This document shows, one piece after another, positions 27,408 to 35,913 of a DNA stretch of 64,000 bases. The stretch comes from an uncultured SAR116 cluster alpha proteobacterium (GTDB lineage: Bacteria; Pseudomonadota; Alphaproteobacteria; Puniceispirillales; Puniceispirillaceae): assembly GCA_902622515.1 (NCBI GenBank), contig CACNQE010000002.1:167594-231593 (forward strand), written 5' to 3'. The notes below the pieces were generated by a model. It did not search any database and was not told the DNA's origin. It saw nothing but the letters and a program-made list of their open reading frames with translations. Each line of letters begins with the position of its first letter. Within the stretch, counting starts at the first letter, position 1. Made by a program: the position numbers and the translations under genes.

Positions 27408-28172
27408 ATGGCTTCAGACTTAGAACTTGCAAAATCCTTGATCCCAGATATTCAATTAGCCGGAAAAGCCATAATGAAAATTTATCATCACCAGACAGAA
27501 TTTAAGGTCAAGCAAGATGGCTCACCTGTTACAAAGGCTGATTTAATAGCAGAGAGAATATTATTGTCAGCCTTAAAGCGCTTAAAAAATGATGTGCCTA
27601 TAGTCTCTGAAGAAAATACACAAAGTCACGCTATGAAAACACCAGAAAGTTTTTTTTTAGTTGACCCTCTTGATGGAACCAAAGAATTTTTAAAAGCAGA
27701 TGGCTCTGGAAGTTTTACAGTTAATATTGGACTAGTTAGAAATGGGCATCCCGAAATGGGTATTATTTTAGCTCCAGCTTTAAATCAATTATTTGTTGGG
27801 GCACGAAATGAAGGCGCTTTTGAATTGATAGGTAAAAGTTTTCACCCGCTCCTACCACGTAAATTAGAATCAGGAGGCTGTATTGCCGTCGCTAGTACTT
27901 CCCATCGAGATACTGAAACAGATAATTGGCTTTCTGCACATGGGGTAAAAAAAACTATTAGAGCAGGCTCGTCTCTCAAATTCTGTCTTGTTGCCTCAGG
28001 AAAAGCAGACTTTTATCCCCGCTTTGGACCAACAATGGAGTGGGATACAGCTGCCGGAGATGCTATTTTACGAGCTGCCGGAGGAATGACCTATACTAGT
28101 GATAATCATGTCTTTAAATATGGGAAGGAATCCTATAAGAATGATTCATTTATCGCAAAGGCACAACCGTAG
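27408..28172 (+). CDS. cysQ: 3'(2'),5'-bisphosphate nucleotidase CysQ
   Basis: A 254-residue magnesium-dependent phosphatase of the inositol-monophosphatase fold that removes PAP formed in sulfate assimilation. The metal-site motifs are VTKADLIAE, VSEENTQS, DPLDGTKEFLK and EWDTAAGDAILRAAGG. AAAGGTG precedes the ATG. No cys genes are adjacent. Confidence 0.93.
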   Translation: MASDLELAKSLIPDIQLAGKAIMKIYHHQTEFKVKQDGSPVTKADLIAERILLSALKRLKNDVPIVSEENTQSHAMKTPESFFLVDPLDGTKEFLKADGSGSFTVNIGLVRNGHPEMGIILAPALNQLFVGARNEGAFELIGKSFHPLLPRKLESGGCIAVASTSHRDTETDNWLSAHGVKKTIRAGSSLKFCLVASGKADFYPRFGPTMEWDTAAGDAILRAAGGMTYTSDNHVFKYGKESYKNDSFIAKAQP

Positions 28173-28312
28173 ATAATCTATTTAATATTAACAAATATAA
28201 GTTTTAGAAAACCCTCTTCTATTATAGTTCTTAGTTAAACCATATTTCTGACTGAATTAGACCTCTATTCTGGATGAATATTTAATTATCTTATGAAAAT
28301 GGTGTGTCTGAA

Positions 28313-28387
28313 ATGAAACAATCTACATTATGGTTATACGCAAATATGATGTGTGCACTTATTCTATTAGGTGCTTCAATTTTATGA
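28313..28387 (+). CDS. Possible 24-residue membrane peptide
   Basis: An ATG at 28313 opens a 24-codon frame, MKQSTLWLYANMMCALILLG then ASIL, a basic start followed by a single hydrophobic helix. It lies between cysQ and a long AT-rich hairpin that overlaps its stop. There is no clear ribosome-binding site, but a seven-codon frame (28293–28316) overlaps its start and could couple translation. Existence is uncertain. Confidence 0.25.
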   Translation: MKQSTLWLYANMMCALILLGASIL

Positions 28388-28420
28388 ATATTAATTTTAT
28401 TTGCAAAATTAATATTCATA
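28383..28420. repeat. Long perfect AT-rich inverted repeat
   Basis: Bases 28383–28398 and 28405–28420 are a perfect 16-bp inverted repeat (arm TATGAATATTAATTTT) around a six-base loop ATTTGC. It has almost no G·C pairs, so it is not a classical terminator, though it could stop convergent transcription or stabilise mRNA ends. Confidence 0.6.
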
Positions 28421-28437
28421 GAAGTGTTTTATGGTAT

Positions 28438-28837
28438 TTACTTGAGCGTTGGTGGATATCCATCTGCCCTTAAATTTGTATTTGTTGCATCTTCAAGTAA
28501 TTTTACTATTTGAGTCGATTGAGCTTCGCCTCCTCAGGCTTTTTTCCTCTTACCACAAGATGAAAATCACCGTTAACCGGCAATTCTGGCATACCTGCAT
28601 TATATTTTTTCGCGAATTCTGAAAATCTTAGAATATCCTCTTTGCTAATGGTTGAAATCTCTTTCCAACCAGCTCTCTAGGTCAATTGAGGTAGGGTATT
28701 TTCTTCAACCTCATAAGAAATTTGATGAGGAGAAGTGACGAATTCTTATCATATACTGTTAATGAGAATCCGGTATTGATTAGATTTATAGCTAATTTAC
28801 TTCCTAGATTTCCTAATCCTATAAACCCATAATTCAT
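28438..28837 (-). pseudogene. Remnant of a 3-hydroxyisobutyrate-dehydrogenase-type NAD-binding protein
   Basis: From an ATG at 28837 the minus strand reads MNYGFIGLGNLGSKLAINLI and NTGFSLTVYDKN, the Rossmann start of the family. The homology then breaks and a stop follows. A second in-family stretch, EISTISKEDILRFSEFAKKY then PELPVNG, appears near 28600 in another frame, and a further frame change leads to a stop at 28438–28440. The catalytic lysine region and C-terminal domain are missing. The gene is clearly broken; the second half is less certain than the first. Confidence 0.65.
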
Positions 28838-28883
28838 CTGATTTTCCAAAATTGAGTTGGCTAACTTTTAACTATAAAAAAAC

Positions 28884-29990
28884 TCACACAAAGGGTAAGT
28901 CTACTAATTCTGCTTCTTTCATACCCTGTTCAGTCTCAATTAAGACTGACTCTCCCGCATGCACCTTTTTAGACACTAGAGCATAACCAATAGTTTTTTC
29001 TAATTGAAAAGACCATGTGCGATTAGTCAGACTTCCGACCAGCTCTCCCTGATGATATATTGCCATCCATTCAAATATAGGCGAATTGCTGACATCCTTA
29101 TTTTTGAATATCGCTCCTAATTGGTGTCTTTTCGGTCCTTGCTCATGAATTTTCTTTAGAGCAGGTAACCCTACTATATCCCCGTCAAGATGTAGGTCCA
29201 CAAAATCACCTAATCTGACTTCGAATGGATTCGTTGAATGATCTGTATCTCCGCCAAATGATAAAAGCCCGCTCTCAACTCTCTCACTCAAATTAGGACA
29301 GCCTGGACCAATATCATATTTTTGGCCAACTTCCTTTATAAGATTATATAATTTTTTTCCTAGATTTTTATTAAGCAAATAAAATTCAAAACCACCCTGT
29401 TTAGAGTACCCGGAACGGGCCACGAGAACAGGGATTCCATCAATTTTAAAAGGTTTAAACCAAAAATATTTAAGGTCTCTTACCCAACTACCACATATTT
29501 CCGCGACTAAATCCTCTGCCTTTGGTCCTTGAATAGCTAAAGGGGCTGCGTCTGGCTCACTAATTTCAACGTCAAGTTGGCGTTCATTATTAATAGCGCG
29601 CGCCCATGACCATACATCACTATCTGCGATAGAAAACCAAAAGCAATCTTCATCTATTTTCAATAAAACGGGGTCATTGATGAGAATACCTGAATGATTA
29701 CATAATGGGATATATTTTCCTTGCCCTATTTGCATTTTCGAGATATCACGGGGACACAATATTTGCGCTAGATTCTCAGCATTTCTGCCCTTCAATTGGA
29801 CTTGTCGCTGTACAGCTACGTCCCAGATAGAAACTCCATTTTTCAGACGCCAGTATTCTGCTTCAGGATCTCCAAACCCAGTTGGCAAAAACATTGAATT
29901 GTAGAGAGTAAAGGAGACAACACCATCTTCAACAGTTGATTGATAAAATGGGGAGCGGAGGGTACGAGCTGATGGAGAAATCGTAATCAT
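28884..29990 (-). CDS. DmdA-like aminomethyltransferase (possible DMSP demethylase)
   Basis: A 368-residue protein of the GcvT/DmdA family, which uses tetrahydrofolate as methyl acceptor. Stretches typical of DmdA include IWDVAVQRQVQLKG, PRDISKMQIGQGKYIPL, INDPVLLKI, SIADSDVWSWA, ARSGYSKQGGFEFYL and GPGCPNLSERVESGLLSFG. DmdA removes a methyl group from dimethylsulfoniopropionate, a major marine sulfur compound. Close DmdA-like relatives with other methyl donors exist and I cannot separate them by eye. No dmdBCD genes are adjacent. The start at 29990 is the natural family start. Confidence 0.6.
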   Translation of the reverse strand: MITISPSARTLRSPFYQSTVEDGVVSFTLYNSMFLPTGFGDPEAEYWRLKNGVSIWDVAVQRQVQLKGRNAENLAQILCPRDISKMQIGQGKYIPLCNHSGILINDPVLLKIDEDCFWFSIADSDVWSWARAINNERQLDVEISEPDAAPLAIQGPKAEDLVAEICGSWVRDLKYFWFKPFKIDGIPVLVARSGYSKQGGFEFYLLNKNLGKKLYNLIKEVGQKYDIGPGCPNLSERVESGLLSFGGDTDHSTNPFEVRLGDFVDLHLDGDIVGLPALKKIHEQGPKRHQLGAIFKNKDVSNSPIFEWMAIYHQGELVGSLTNRTWSFQLEKTIGYALVSKKVHAGESVLIETEQGMKEAELVDLPFV

Positions 29991-30189
29991 AAAACCTCAC
30001 TAATCTACTATCAAAAAATTTATTTCACACTTTAACATTTGACAGATTTAATCTAGCAAAAATGCTTAAAGCATCTAGCTTCCGACTATATTTTAGATAA
30101 AAGGTCGCAAATTAGATAATTGGCTTCCACCATGAGAAATTCGAGTAATTATTTGAATGATTTCTTATATTACATCTATAAAATCACAA

Positions 30190-31266
30190 TCAATTTTTCT
30201 TGCTTACCCGCCTCTTTGGTCCTTTATAGGCAGGGATGTCAAAAGGATTTGAATTTTCGAATGTGGCAGGACAACCATCTAAGATTTGGTCATATAATAC
30301 TGCGCGTCCCCGTATAGATGGATCTTTTTGCACTTCAAAAAAAATGCCGTAGCAATGAGAATTACAATAGAATATTGAACCAGTCTCATTTTTTAACTGT
30401 TTAGTTGTACCATCCGTTAACAATATTTGCTCTTTTTCTAGAATGCCTGTCATTACATAGCATATATCAAGTTTGTGGTCAGTTTGTGAATATTCTTGGA
30501 CTGTGAATTTTAATGGTATTCCTACATATTTATTTCCAAATTTGTCTTGCCTGTGTATCCATTTATCCTTTGAAAATTTTTGTGGTTCACCTGTAAGACA
30601 ATTGGCTACTTCCCAGCTTTCTTCATTCTTAACATTATAAAAATAATTACCATTTTCATCCATCATGCCTCGACAATCGTCTAACTCATCTTCAACATCA
30701 TTTGCTTTATCAAACCAACCCAGCGCATGAATTGGATATCCATCCATAGCATACCCAATGGGGCGTTTCATCTTCTCTATATATATTTCACCTAACTCTT
30801 CAATTAGACATATAGGAGAAATGTGATAATGATAATCATCTCCTCTTCCAGCATGACCTCCACAATTGTCTAGTTCTCCTTGATAAAGTGTATTTGGTCT
30901 TTTGCCTGTTTTAGGATTTACTGGCCCTTGTGTAAAAGGGTCAAAAATTGGCACCCCATTCACAGCAACACCTATTGCACCAGTATCTGTTAATGTAGGC
31001 TGATTTGCTTTTTTTGGCGTTCTTGTGATTTTATATTCATATTGATGCACTCGAGGAAATTGCTGATTTGTAGCAATAATTCCTTCCATCTTACTATGGG
31101 TCTCATCAGGTAGCCCATGAGAAGTAAAGGAGGCTGATTTCGAAGTGCATGCAAGTTTCGATACTTCGTCTGTGTAACACGCCTCATCACACATGCATGT
31201 TGATATCTCGTGAGCATGAGAATTATTTGACAACATTAAGATAGCTAAGAACAATATAATCCGCAT
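30190..31266 (-). CDS. Secreted YHYH-domain protein
   Basis: A 358-residue exported protein. The signal peptide runs to about residue 18 (LMLSNNSHA) and is followed by a cysteine-rich segment CMCDEACY. The YHYH domain is marked by NCGGHAGRGDDYHYHISPIC, with GVAVNGVPIFDP before it and IGYAMDGYPIHALG after it. The many cysteines suggest disulfide bonds in the periplasm or outside the cell. The family has no firm biochemical role. It is divergent from the acyl-CoA dehydrogenase gene. Confidence 0.8.
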   Translation of the reverse strand: MRIILFLAILMLSNNSHAHEISTCMCDEACYTDEVSKLACTSKSASFTSHGLPDETHSKMEGIIATNQQFPRVHQYEYKITRTPKKANQPTLTDTGAIGVAVNGVPIFDPFTQGPVNPKTGKRPNTLYQGELDNCGGHAGRGDDYHYHISPICLIEELGEIYIEKMKRPIGYAMDGYPIHALGWFDKANDVEDELDDCRGMMDENGNYFYNVKNEESWEVANCLTGEPQKFSKDKWIHRQDKFGNKYVGIPLKFTVQEYSQTDHKLDICYVMTGILEKEQILLTDGTTKQLKNETGSIFYCNSHCYGIFFEVQKDPSIRGRAVLYDQILDGCPATFENSNPFDIPAYKGPKRRVSKKN

Positions 31267-31395
31267 ACTTAACCTCCTCTACTCACCTATATAGTTAAAA
31301 AAAATACCATAATTGTTTTTATAGTAGAAATAACTTATCTATTTAAATAACAACTAAGCATTTTATTTTTGTACCATTTCGAAAGATCTAAATTT

Positions 31396-32574
31396 ATGAA
31401 TAACTTTAATTGGAAGGACCCTTTCTTATTATCCGAACAGCTAAATGAAGAAGAAAAATTAGTTCAACAATCTGCAGCTCAGTTCGCATTAAAAGAACTA
31501 TCTTCACGACTTCAAGCTGCCCTTAATAGTGGTGGGATTGGTAGGAAAGGATATCAACTAATTGGACAGGCTGGATTATTCGGTGTGACCTTGCCACATG
31601 AATTTGGAGGATCTAACGCTTCCCACACGTCATACGGGCTAATTGCCCGAGAGATTGAGCGAATTGATTCTGGGTTTAGATCAATTCTTTCAGTTCAATC
31701 CTCCTTGGTAATGTATCCAATCTTCAAATTTGGTTCAAACTTGCAGAAACAAACCTATCTTAAAAAATTAGGGTCAGGCGAGCTAATTGGTTGTTTTGGT
31801 TTGACAGAACCTGAGGCAGGTTCCGACCCCGCTGGAATGAGGACTACAGCTATTAAAACAGCTGATGGATACCGTATAAACGGCTCTAAAACTTGGATAT
31901 CTAACGCGTCGATTGCTGATATATTTATTATCTGGGCCAAATCAGAGGAGGATAATGGCAAAATTCGAGGATTCATAATCGAGCGTGGGACAAAAGGACT
32001 CCAAACAAACAAAATTGATGGGAAATTGTCCATGCAGTCAGTTGATACAGGGTCCATTTATCTAAATAATGTTGATGTAAAGAAAACTTCAATCTTACCT
32101 AACGTAGTTGGCCTTAAAGGTCCTTTTTCATGCTTAAACCTAGCGCGATACGGAATATGCTGGGGGGTTATGGGAGCAGCGGAAGATTGCTGGTTCAGAA
32201 GTTATGAATATGGAATGCAGAGGCATCAGTTTTCACGCCCACTTGCAGCAACTCAACTTTATCAGAAAAAACTTGTCGATATGCAAATAGAAATAACCCT
32301 AGGACTTCAAGCATGCTTAAGGCTAGGTCAATTAATGGATAGTCAAAATGCAACGCCTGAAATGATATCTTTATTAAAACGAAATAATTGTGAAAAAGCG
32401 CTGACAATTGCCCGTGCATCTCGTGATATGCATGGTGCTAATGGTATTCATCAGGATTATCAAGTAATGCGACATCTTGCAAATCTTGAGACAGTCAATA
32501 CTTATGAGGGCACGTCAGACATTCATACACTTATCTTGGGGAGGGCACAGACTGGTATCCAAGCTTTTAACTAG
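31396..32574 (+). CDS. Glutaryl-CoA dehydrogenase-type acyl-CoA dehydrogenase
   Basis: A 392-residue FAD enzyme. The start FNWKDPFLLSEQLNEEEKLV matches the glutaryl-CoA dehydrogenase branch. FAD- and substrate-binding motifs are GCFGLTEPEAGSDPAGM and SKTWISNASIADIFIIWAK, and the catalytic glutamate is in TVNTYEGTSDIHTLILG. Such enzymes oxidise and decarboxylate glutaryl-CoA to crotonyl-CoA in lysine and aromatic breakdown. I use the ATG at 31396. No CoA-transferase partner is intact nearby, but a broken one lies at 33.7–34.3 kb. Confidence 0.88.
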   Translation: MNNFNWKDPFLLSEQLNEEEKLVQQSAAQFALKELSSRLQAALNSGGIGRKGYQLIGQAGLFGVTLPHEFGGSNASHTSYGLIAREIERIDSGFRSILSVQSSLVMYPIFKFGSNLQKQTYLKKLGSGELIGCFGLTEPEAGSDPAGMRTTAIKTADGYRINGSKTWISNASIADIFIIWAKSEEDNGKIRGFIIERGTKGLQTNKIDGKLSMQSVDTGSIYLNNVDVKKTSILPNVVGLKGPFSCLNLARYGICWGVMGAAEDCWFRSYEYGMQRHQFSRPLAATQLYQKKLVDMQIEITLGLQACLRLGQLMDSQNATPEMISLLKRNNCEKALTIARASRDMHGANGIHQDYQVMRHLANLETVNTYEGTSDIHTLILGRAQTGIQAFN

Positions 32575-32613
32575 TCTTAACGGATAGGTTACTTAATGAT
32601 TTTACCTCTTGCC

Positions 32614-33060
32614 TTAATTATTCTCATTCATAATTTCCTCAAACGACTGAAAAAAAGCTTTTGCCAATTTACGAGCTGTACTTGTAATAAGTCTACTTCC
32701 GAGCTGAGCTATCTTACCTCCAGTCTCGGCCTTAGCGAGATATTTTAGAATCGTTTTTTCACCATCATCAAGCAACTCAACTTCTGCTCCTCCTTTTGCG
32801 AAACCAGCTACACCGCCTTCACCAGCACCATTAAGAGTCAATCTAGCCGGCGCATTTACTGTATCCAGTTCAACAGAACCGCTAAATTTTGCCTTAATAG
32901 GACCAATCTTCAGAAGAACTTTGGCACTATACTTATTCTCTTCTGTCATTGTTAATTCTTCACATCCAGGTATGCATAATTTTAAAATCGTTGGGTCTAT
33001 TAGTTTTGCAAATACCTCTCTACGATTTCCAGGGATTATGATCTCATCACTTAATTCCAT
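32614..33060 (-). CDS. CoxG-like SRPBCC-family protein
   Basis: A 148-residue single-domain SRPBCC protein. The start IIIPGNRREVFAKLIDP, the motif IPGCEEL and the glycine-rich GAGEGGVAGFAKGGAEV fit the CoxG family. CoxG helps anchor carbon monoxide dehydrogenase or related molybdenum hydroxylases at the membrane, but there are no coxMSL genes in the window, so its partner is unknown. Confidence 0.82.
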   Translation of the reverse strand: MELSDEIIIPGNRREVFAKLIDPTILKLCIPGCEELTMTEENKYSAKVLLKIGPIKAKFSGSVELDTVNAPARLTLNGAGEGGVAGFAKGGAEVELLDDGEKTILKYLAKAETGGKIAQLGSRLITSTARKLAKAFFQSFEEIMNENN

Positions 33061-33140
33061 ATTATCTTTTCCTTAAAAAGGTCTTTTAAAACATTTAAAA
33101 ATTTTGGTTTTTTTGTGAAACACGCCAGCGCTTGAAAACA

Positions 33141-33722
33141 TTATAATATTTGACATGCATTTACGAAGTCTATTCGAGGTGCTCTCGGACGCATTTCCTC
33201 ATAATCCCCGTAACCAAGATTAATAAGCATATTTGACCTCCAGCTAGTACCCGAATAGAATGCCTCATCCGCAAGATTTTTATTAAAACCGTTCATAGGT
33301 CCACAATCTAACCCAAGTAAACGGGCTGCAATTAAAATGTAACCAGCCTGCAACCATGATAACTCTCTGGCAAATTTATCGCGTTCTAATTCTGGCTGTG
33401 CCGCTATTTTAGATACATCTGCATGCGGTGATAATAAAGAAATGTGCTTATAGTAATCAACATCATAAGCTATAATTATAGTTACAGGCGCTGAGGCAAT
33501 TTTAGGTCGATTACCCTCACTCGCTGTTTCAATTAATTTTTCCTTGGCTTTTTGAGATTTAACAAAAGTAAGGCGCATCGGACAATAATTATTTGCAGTA
33601 GGCCCAAATTTTGCAAGTTCGTAAATTTCATGTAATATTGTGTCATCAACACCTTTGCTAGAAAAACTACGGTGAGTCCTAGCTTCCACAAAAAGCTGTT
33701 TTTTTAATTCAGCCAAGTCCAT
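33141..33722 (-). CDS. RutE-like nitroreductase-family reductase
   Basis: A 193-residue FMN-dependent nitroreductase-fold protein. The start ARTHRSFSSKGVDDTIL and the motifs FGPTANNYCPMRLTFVKS, LGLDCGPMNGFN and NMLINLGYGD match RutE/malonic-semialdehyde-reductase proteins, which reduce malonic semialdehyde to 3-hydroxypropionate during pyrimidine breakdown. No other rut genes are here, so the natural substrate is open. Confidence 0.85.
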   Translation of the reverse strand: MDLAELKKQLFVEARTHRSFSSKGVDDTILHEIYELAKFGPTANNYCPMRLTFVKSQKAKEKLIETASEGNRPKIASAPVTIIIAYDVDYYKHISLLSPHADVSKIAAQPELERDKFARELSWLQAGYILIAARLLGLDCGPMNGFNKNLADEAFYSGTSWRSNMLINLGYGDYEEMRPRAPRIDFVNACQIL

Positions 33723-33723
33723 T

Positions 33724-34301
33724 TTAATATCCCTCTGATTTCGTAATATTGAATTCTCTTCTTAATTTGGCCTCATGCTGGTCTAGTTCTGAGACCTCAC
33801 CCAATTGATATTTTTGCCCTTGAATAATACCACAAGGTGAAAAAAGATTATATTCTTTTCCTCCTAAACTGACCGTGATAAAATCTGTCTGAGAATGAAT
33901 AGGTAAAACATCTTATCTATTCGATATAGTGAGACTTCAATTTGATGTCCCTAATTTGTTTTAAACCGAGCATATAGCGCTTGCAAGATACTCTGATATG
34001 TAGTTATCCCAGTTGCAATGTCCCATGCTGAAACACCTACCCTGCCTGGTTTTGATTCAGTTCCTGTAATGGAAGAGAATCCTGTCTCTGCTTGAATGAG
34101 TAAATCATAAGCTTCTACATTTACAAATTTTCCTGTTGAACCATAACCACCAATATCACATCCAATTAAAGGAGGATTTAAACTTCGCATCTTCTGAAAA
34201 TAAGCAACTAATCTGTCAAAAACACCCAGCATGAGATTTTGTATAAAAACATCAGCACGCTTAACCGTAGTTACCAAGATTTTTTTATCTTCCGGTTTTC
34301 G
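33724..34301 (-). pseudogene. Remnant of a CaiB-type CoA-transferase
   Basis: The minus strand from about 34301 reads KPEDKKILVTTVKRADVFIQ and NPPLIGCDIGGYGSTGKFVN, then YDLLIQAETGFSSITGTES and GRVGVSAWDIATGITTYQSI, which is the middle of a family III CoA-transferase including the catalytic aspartate region. The first 70 or so residues are missing, with a stop in frame at 34302–34304. A stop follows the middle block and, after a gap equal to a large deletion, another frame gives a C-terminus ending LDQHEAKLRREF before the stop at 33724–33726. It is broken on both sides. Confidence 0.75.
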
Positions 34302-34320
34302 TTAAAATCAATGTTTTAGC

Positions 34321-35109
34321 TTAACTTATATATTTCGTAATGCCACCACAGATTTCCACAGTTGTTCCCGTCATATATGAATTTCTCTCCGACACCATGA
34401 AAGCTGCTAAATCGCCAACTTCACTAGGTTCTGCCCATCTTCCAAGCATTGTCTGAGAAGCAAACCCTTTGCGTAATTCTTCTGAAGTAGTATTTCTGAC
34501 TTTAGCCATTGCCTCACTTCTAGGCCCCCAAGATTCTGTGTTTATCATGCCAGGGCAAATATTATTCACCGTAATATTACTGGAGCCTAATTCGTTCGCC
34601 ATTAATTTGTTAAAACCTATGAGGCCAGCATTTGGAATAGTAGTAGATAATGCCCCCGGCAAAAGTTGTGTACCAGAAAATCCTGTTACGTTGAGTATCC
34701 TTGCCCAATCATTGTTTTTTAAATGTTCAGCGGCATGTTTTGTTGTATATACTGCTGCCATAAGATTCACGTTTATTGCCCTAGCCCATGTATCTTCACC
34801 CATAGTTGCTAGTGTACCTGGTATCATACCGCCAACGTTATTGACTAAAATTTGCAAACTTCCAAGCTCTTTTATAGCCTCTTCAATAAATAGCTGACAG
34901 CCCTCCTCCGAGGATAAATCCGCAATAACACCAACAGCTTTAACTCCTTTAGCTTTTAGTTCTGAGACTGTCTGATCGAGTCTTTCTTTGTTCCTTGCAC
35001 AGATTGCGACGTTAGAACCCTCATTAGCCAATGCATGAGCAACAGCTTCTCCAATGCCTTGGCTAGCGCCAGTTATAGCAGCGTTTTTATTTTTTAGACC
35101 TAAATCCAT
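34321..35109 (-). CDS. SDR-family oxidoreductase lacking the usual YxxxK motif
   Basis: A 262-residue short-chain dehydrogenase with the NAD(P)-binding motif AAITGASQGIGEAVAHALA, VNNVGG in the NNAG position and a C-terminus (YMTGTTVEICGG) typical of the family. In the place of the catalytic YxxxK it reads TTIPNAGLIGFNK, with no tyrosine or lysine at the right spacing. I use the ATG at 35109, which has GGAG upstream. Its substrate is unknown and it may not act by the classical mechanism. Confidence 0.82.
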   Translation of the reverse strand: MDLGLKNKNAAITGASQGIGEAVAHALANEGSNVAICARNKERLDQTVSELKAKGVKAVGVIADLSSEEGCQLFIEEAIKELGSLQILVNNVGGMIPGTLATMGEDTWARAINVNLMAAVYTTKHAAEHLKNNDWARILNVTGFSGTQLLPGALSTTIPNAGLIGFNKLMANELGSSNITVNNICPGMINTESWGPRSEAMAKVRNTTSEELRKGFASQTMLGRWAEPSEVGDLAAFMVSERNSYMTGTTVEICGGITKYIS

Positions 35110-35295
35110 CTCAAAGTCTCCAAACAATTTCGTTAATTGAATATATTTTCAAGAAAAAAATATTTTAATCAAACAAAAATTATGTTTTCTTGGGAAAATG
35201 TGAATTCATAACATTCGTATAAATTGTAATCATATTTATGATATCATTAAAATTGAACTTTAATTATATCTCTAACCATTAAAATAGGGGTAAAT

Positions 35296-35877
35296 ATGCC
35301 AAGAATTGATTACGTAGATGAAGAAACAATTTCGGATGAGGCTAGAGCTTTAATTGAAAGCGCTGACGAAACTGGGGCTCCCGACCCAAGATGTGTACGA
35401 ATTTATGTTAAAAATAAAGATGCTGGCCTTGAATGGGTTAAATATTGGAACAGTTTGCTTTATGGGGGCGTACTTCCTCACGCCCTAAAGGAATTATGTA
35501 GAATCTATATTTCGATTGATCATGAATGTGGATATTGCTCTACGGTTAGGTCTACTAAGGGTGCTGCAGAGGGTGTTACTGAAGAAAAAGTTGCAGCTTT
35601 AATGCATTTCGAAGCCTCAGACCTTTTTTCAGAAAAAGAAAAAATAGCCCTTACCTATGCCAAAAAATTTAAAACTAGCGTGACCGAAATTGACAATGAT
35701 GACGTTTACAGCTCTTTAAAAAAGACATTTACAGACGAAGAAATTATTGAACTTGGGATGCTTTGTGCACAGACTGACGGTGTTGGAAAATTTGCAAAGT
35801 CTTTAAATATTATAAGCTGGGAAGACGCATGTATAATCAACCCTAATATTATAAAAAAAGAATATGCTGATACTTAA
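35296..35877 (+). CDS. Carboxymuconolactone-decarboxylase/AhpD-like protein
   Basis: A 193-residue all-helical protein of the CMD/AhpD superfamily. The redox CxxC is in DHECGYCSTVRSTKG, followed by the usual helix EEKVAALMHFEASDLFSEKE and a second helical half. The length is that of the peroxidase-related branch. It probably has thiol-peroxidase-like or unknown activity. GGGGTA precedes the ATG. The next gene, an SDR, follows 36 bases downstream. Confidence 0.8.
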   Translation: MPRIDYVDEETISDEARALIESADETGAPDPRCVRIYVKNKDAGLEWVKYWNSLLYGGVLPHALKELCRIYISIDHECGYCSTVRSTKGAAEGVTEEKVAALMHFEASDLFSEKEKIALTYAKKFKTSVTEIDNDDVYSSLKKTFTDEEIIELGMLCAQTDGVGKFAKSLNIISWEDACIINPNIIKKEYADT

Positions 35878-35913
35878 AACAATAGTTTTTAATTTATTTG
35901 AGGGAACAAATTA

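Noticed and set aside
28383..28420. Rho-independent terminator
   Set aside because: The stem is nearly all A·T and there is no U-tract after it, so I list it as an inverted repeat only.
30120..30317. 65-residue plus-strand frame
   Set aside because: Much of it is antisense to the end of the YHYH gene, and the rest is AT-rich intergenic sequence with no ribosome-binding site.
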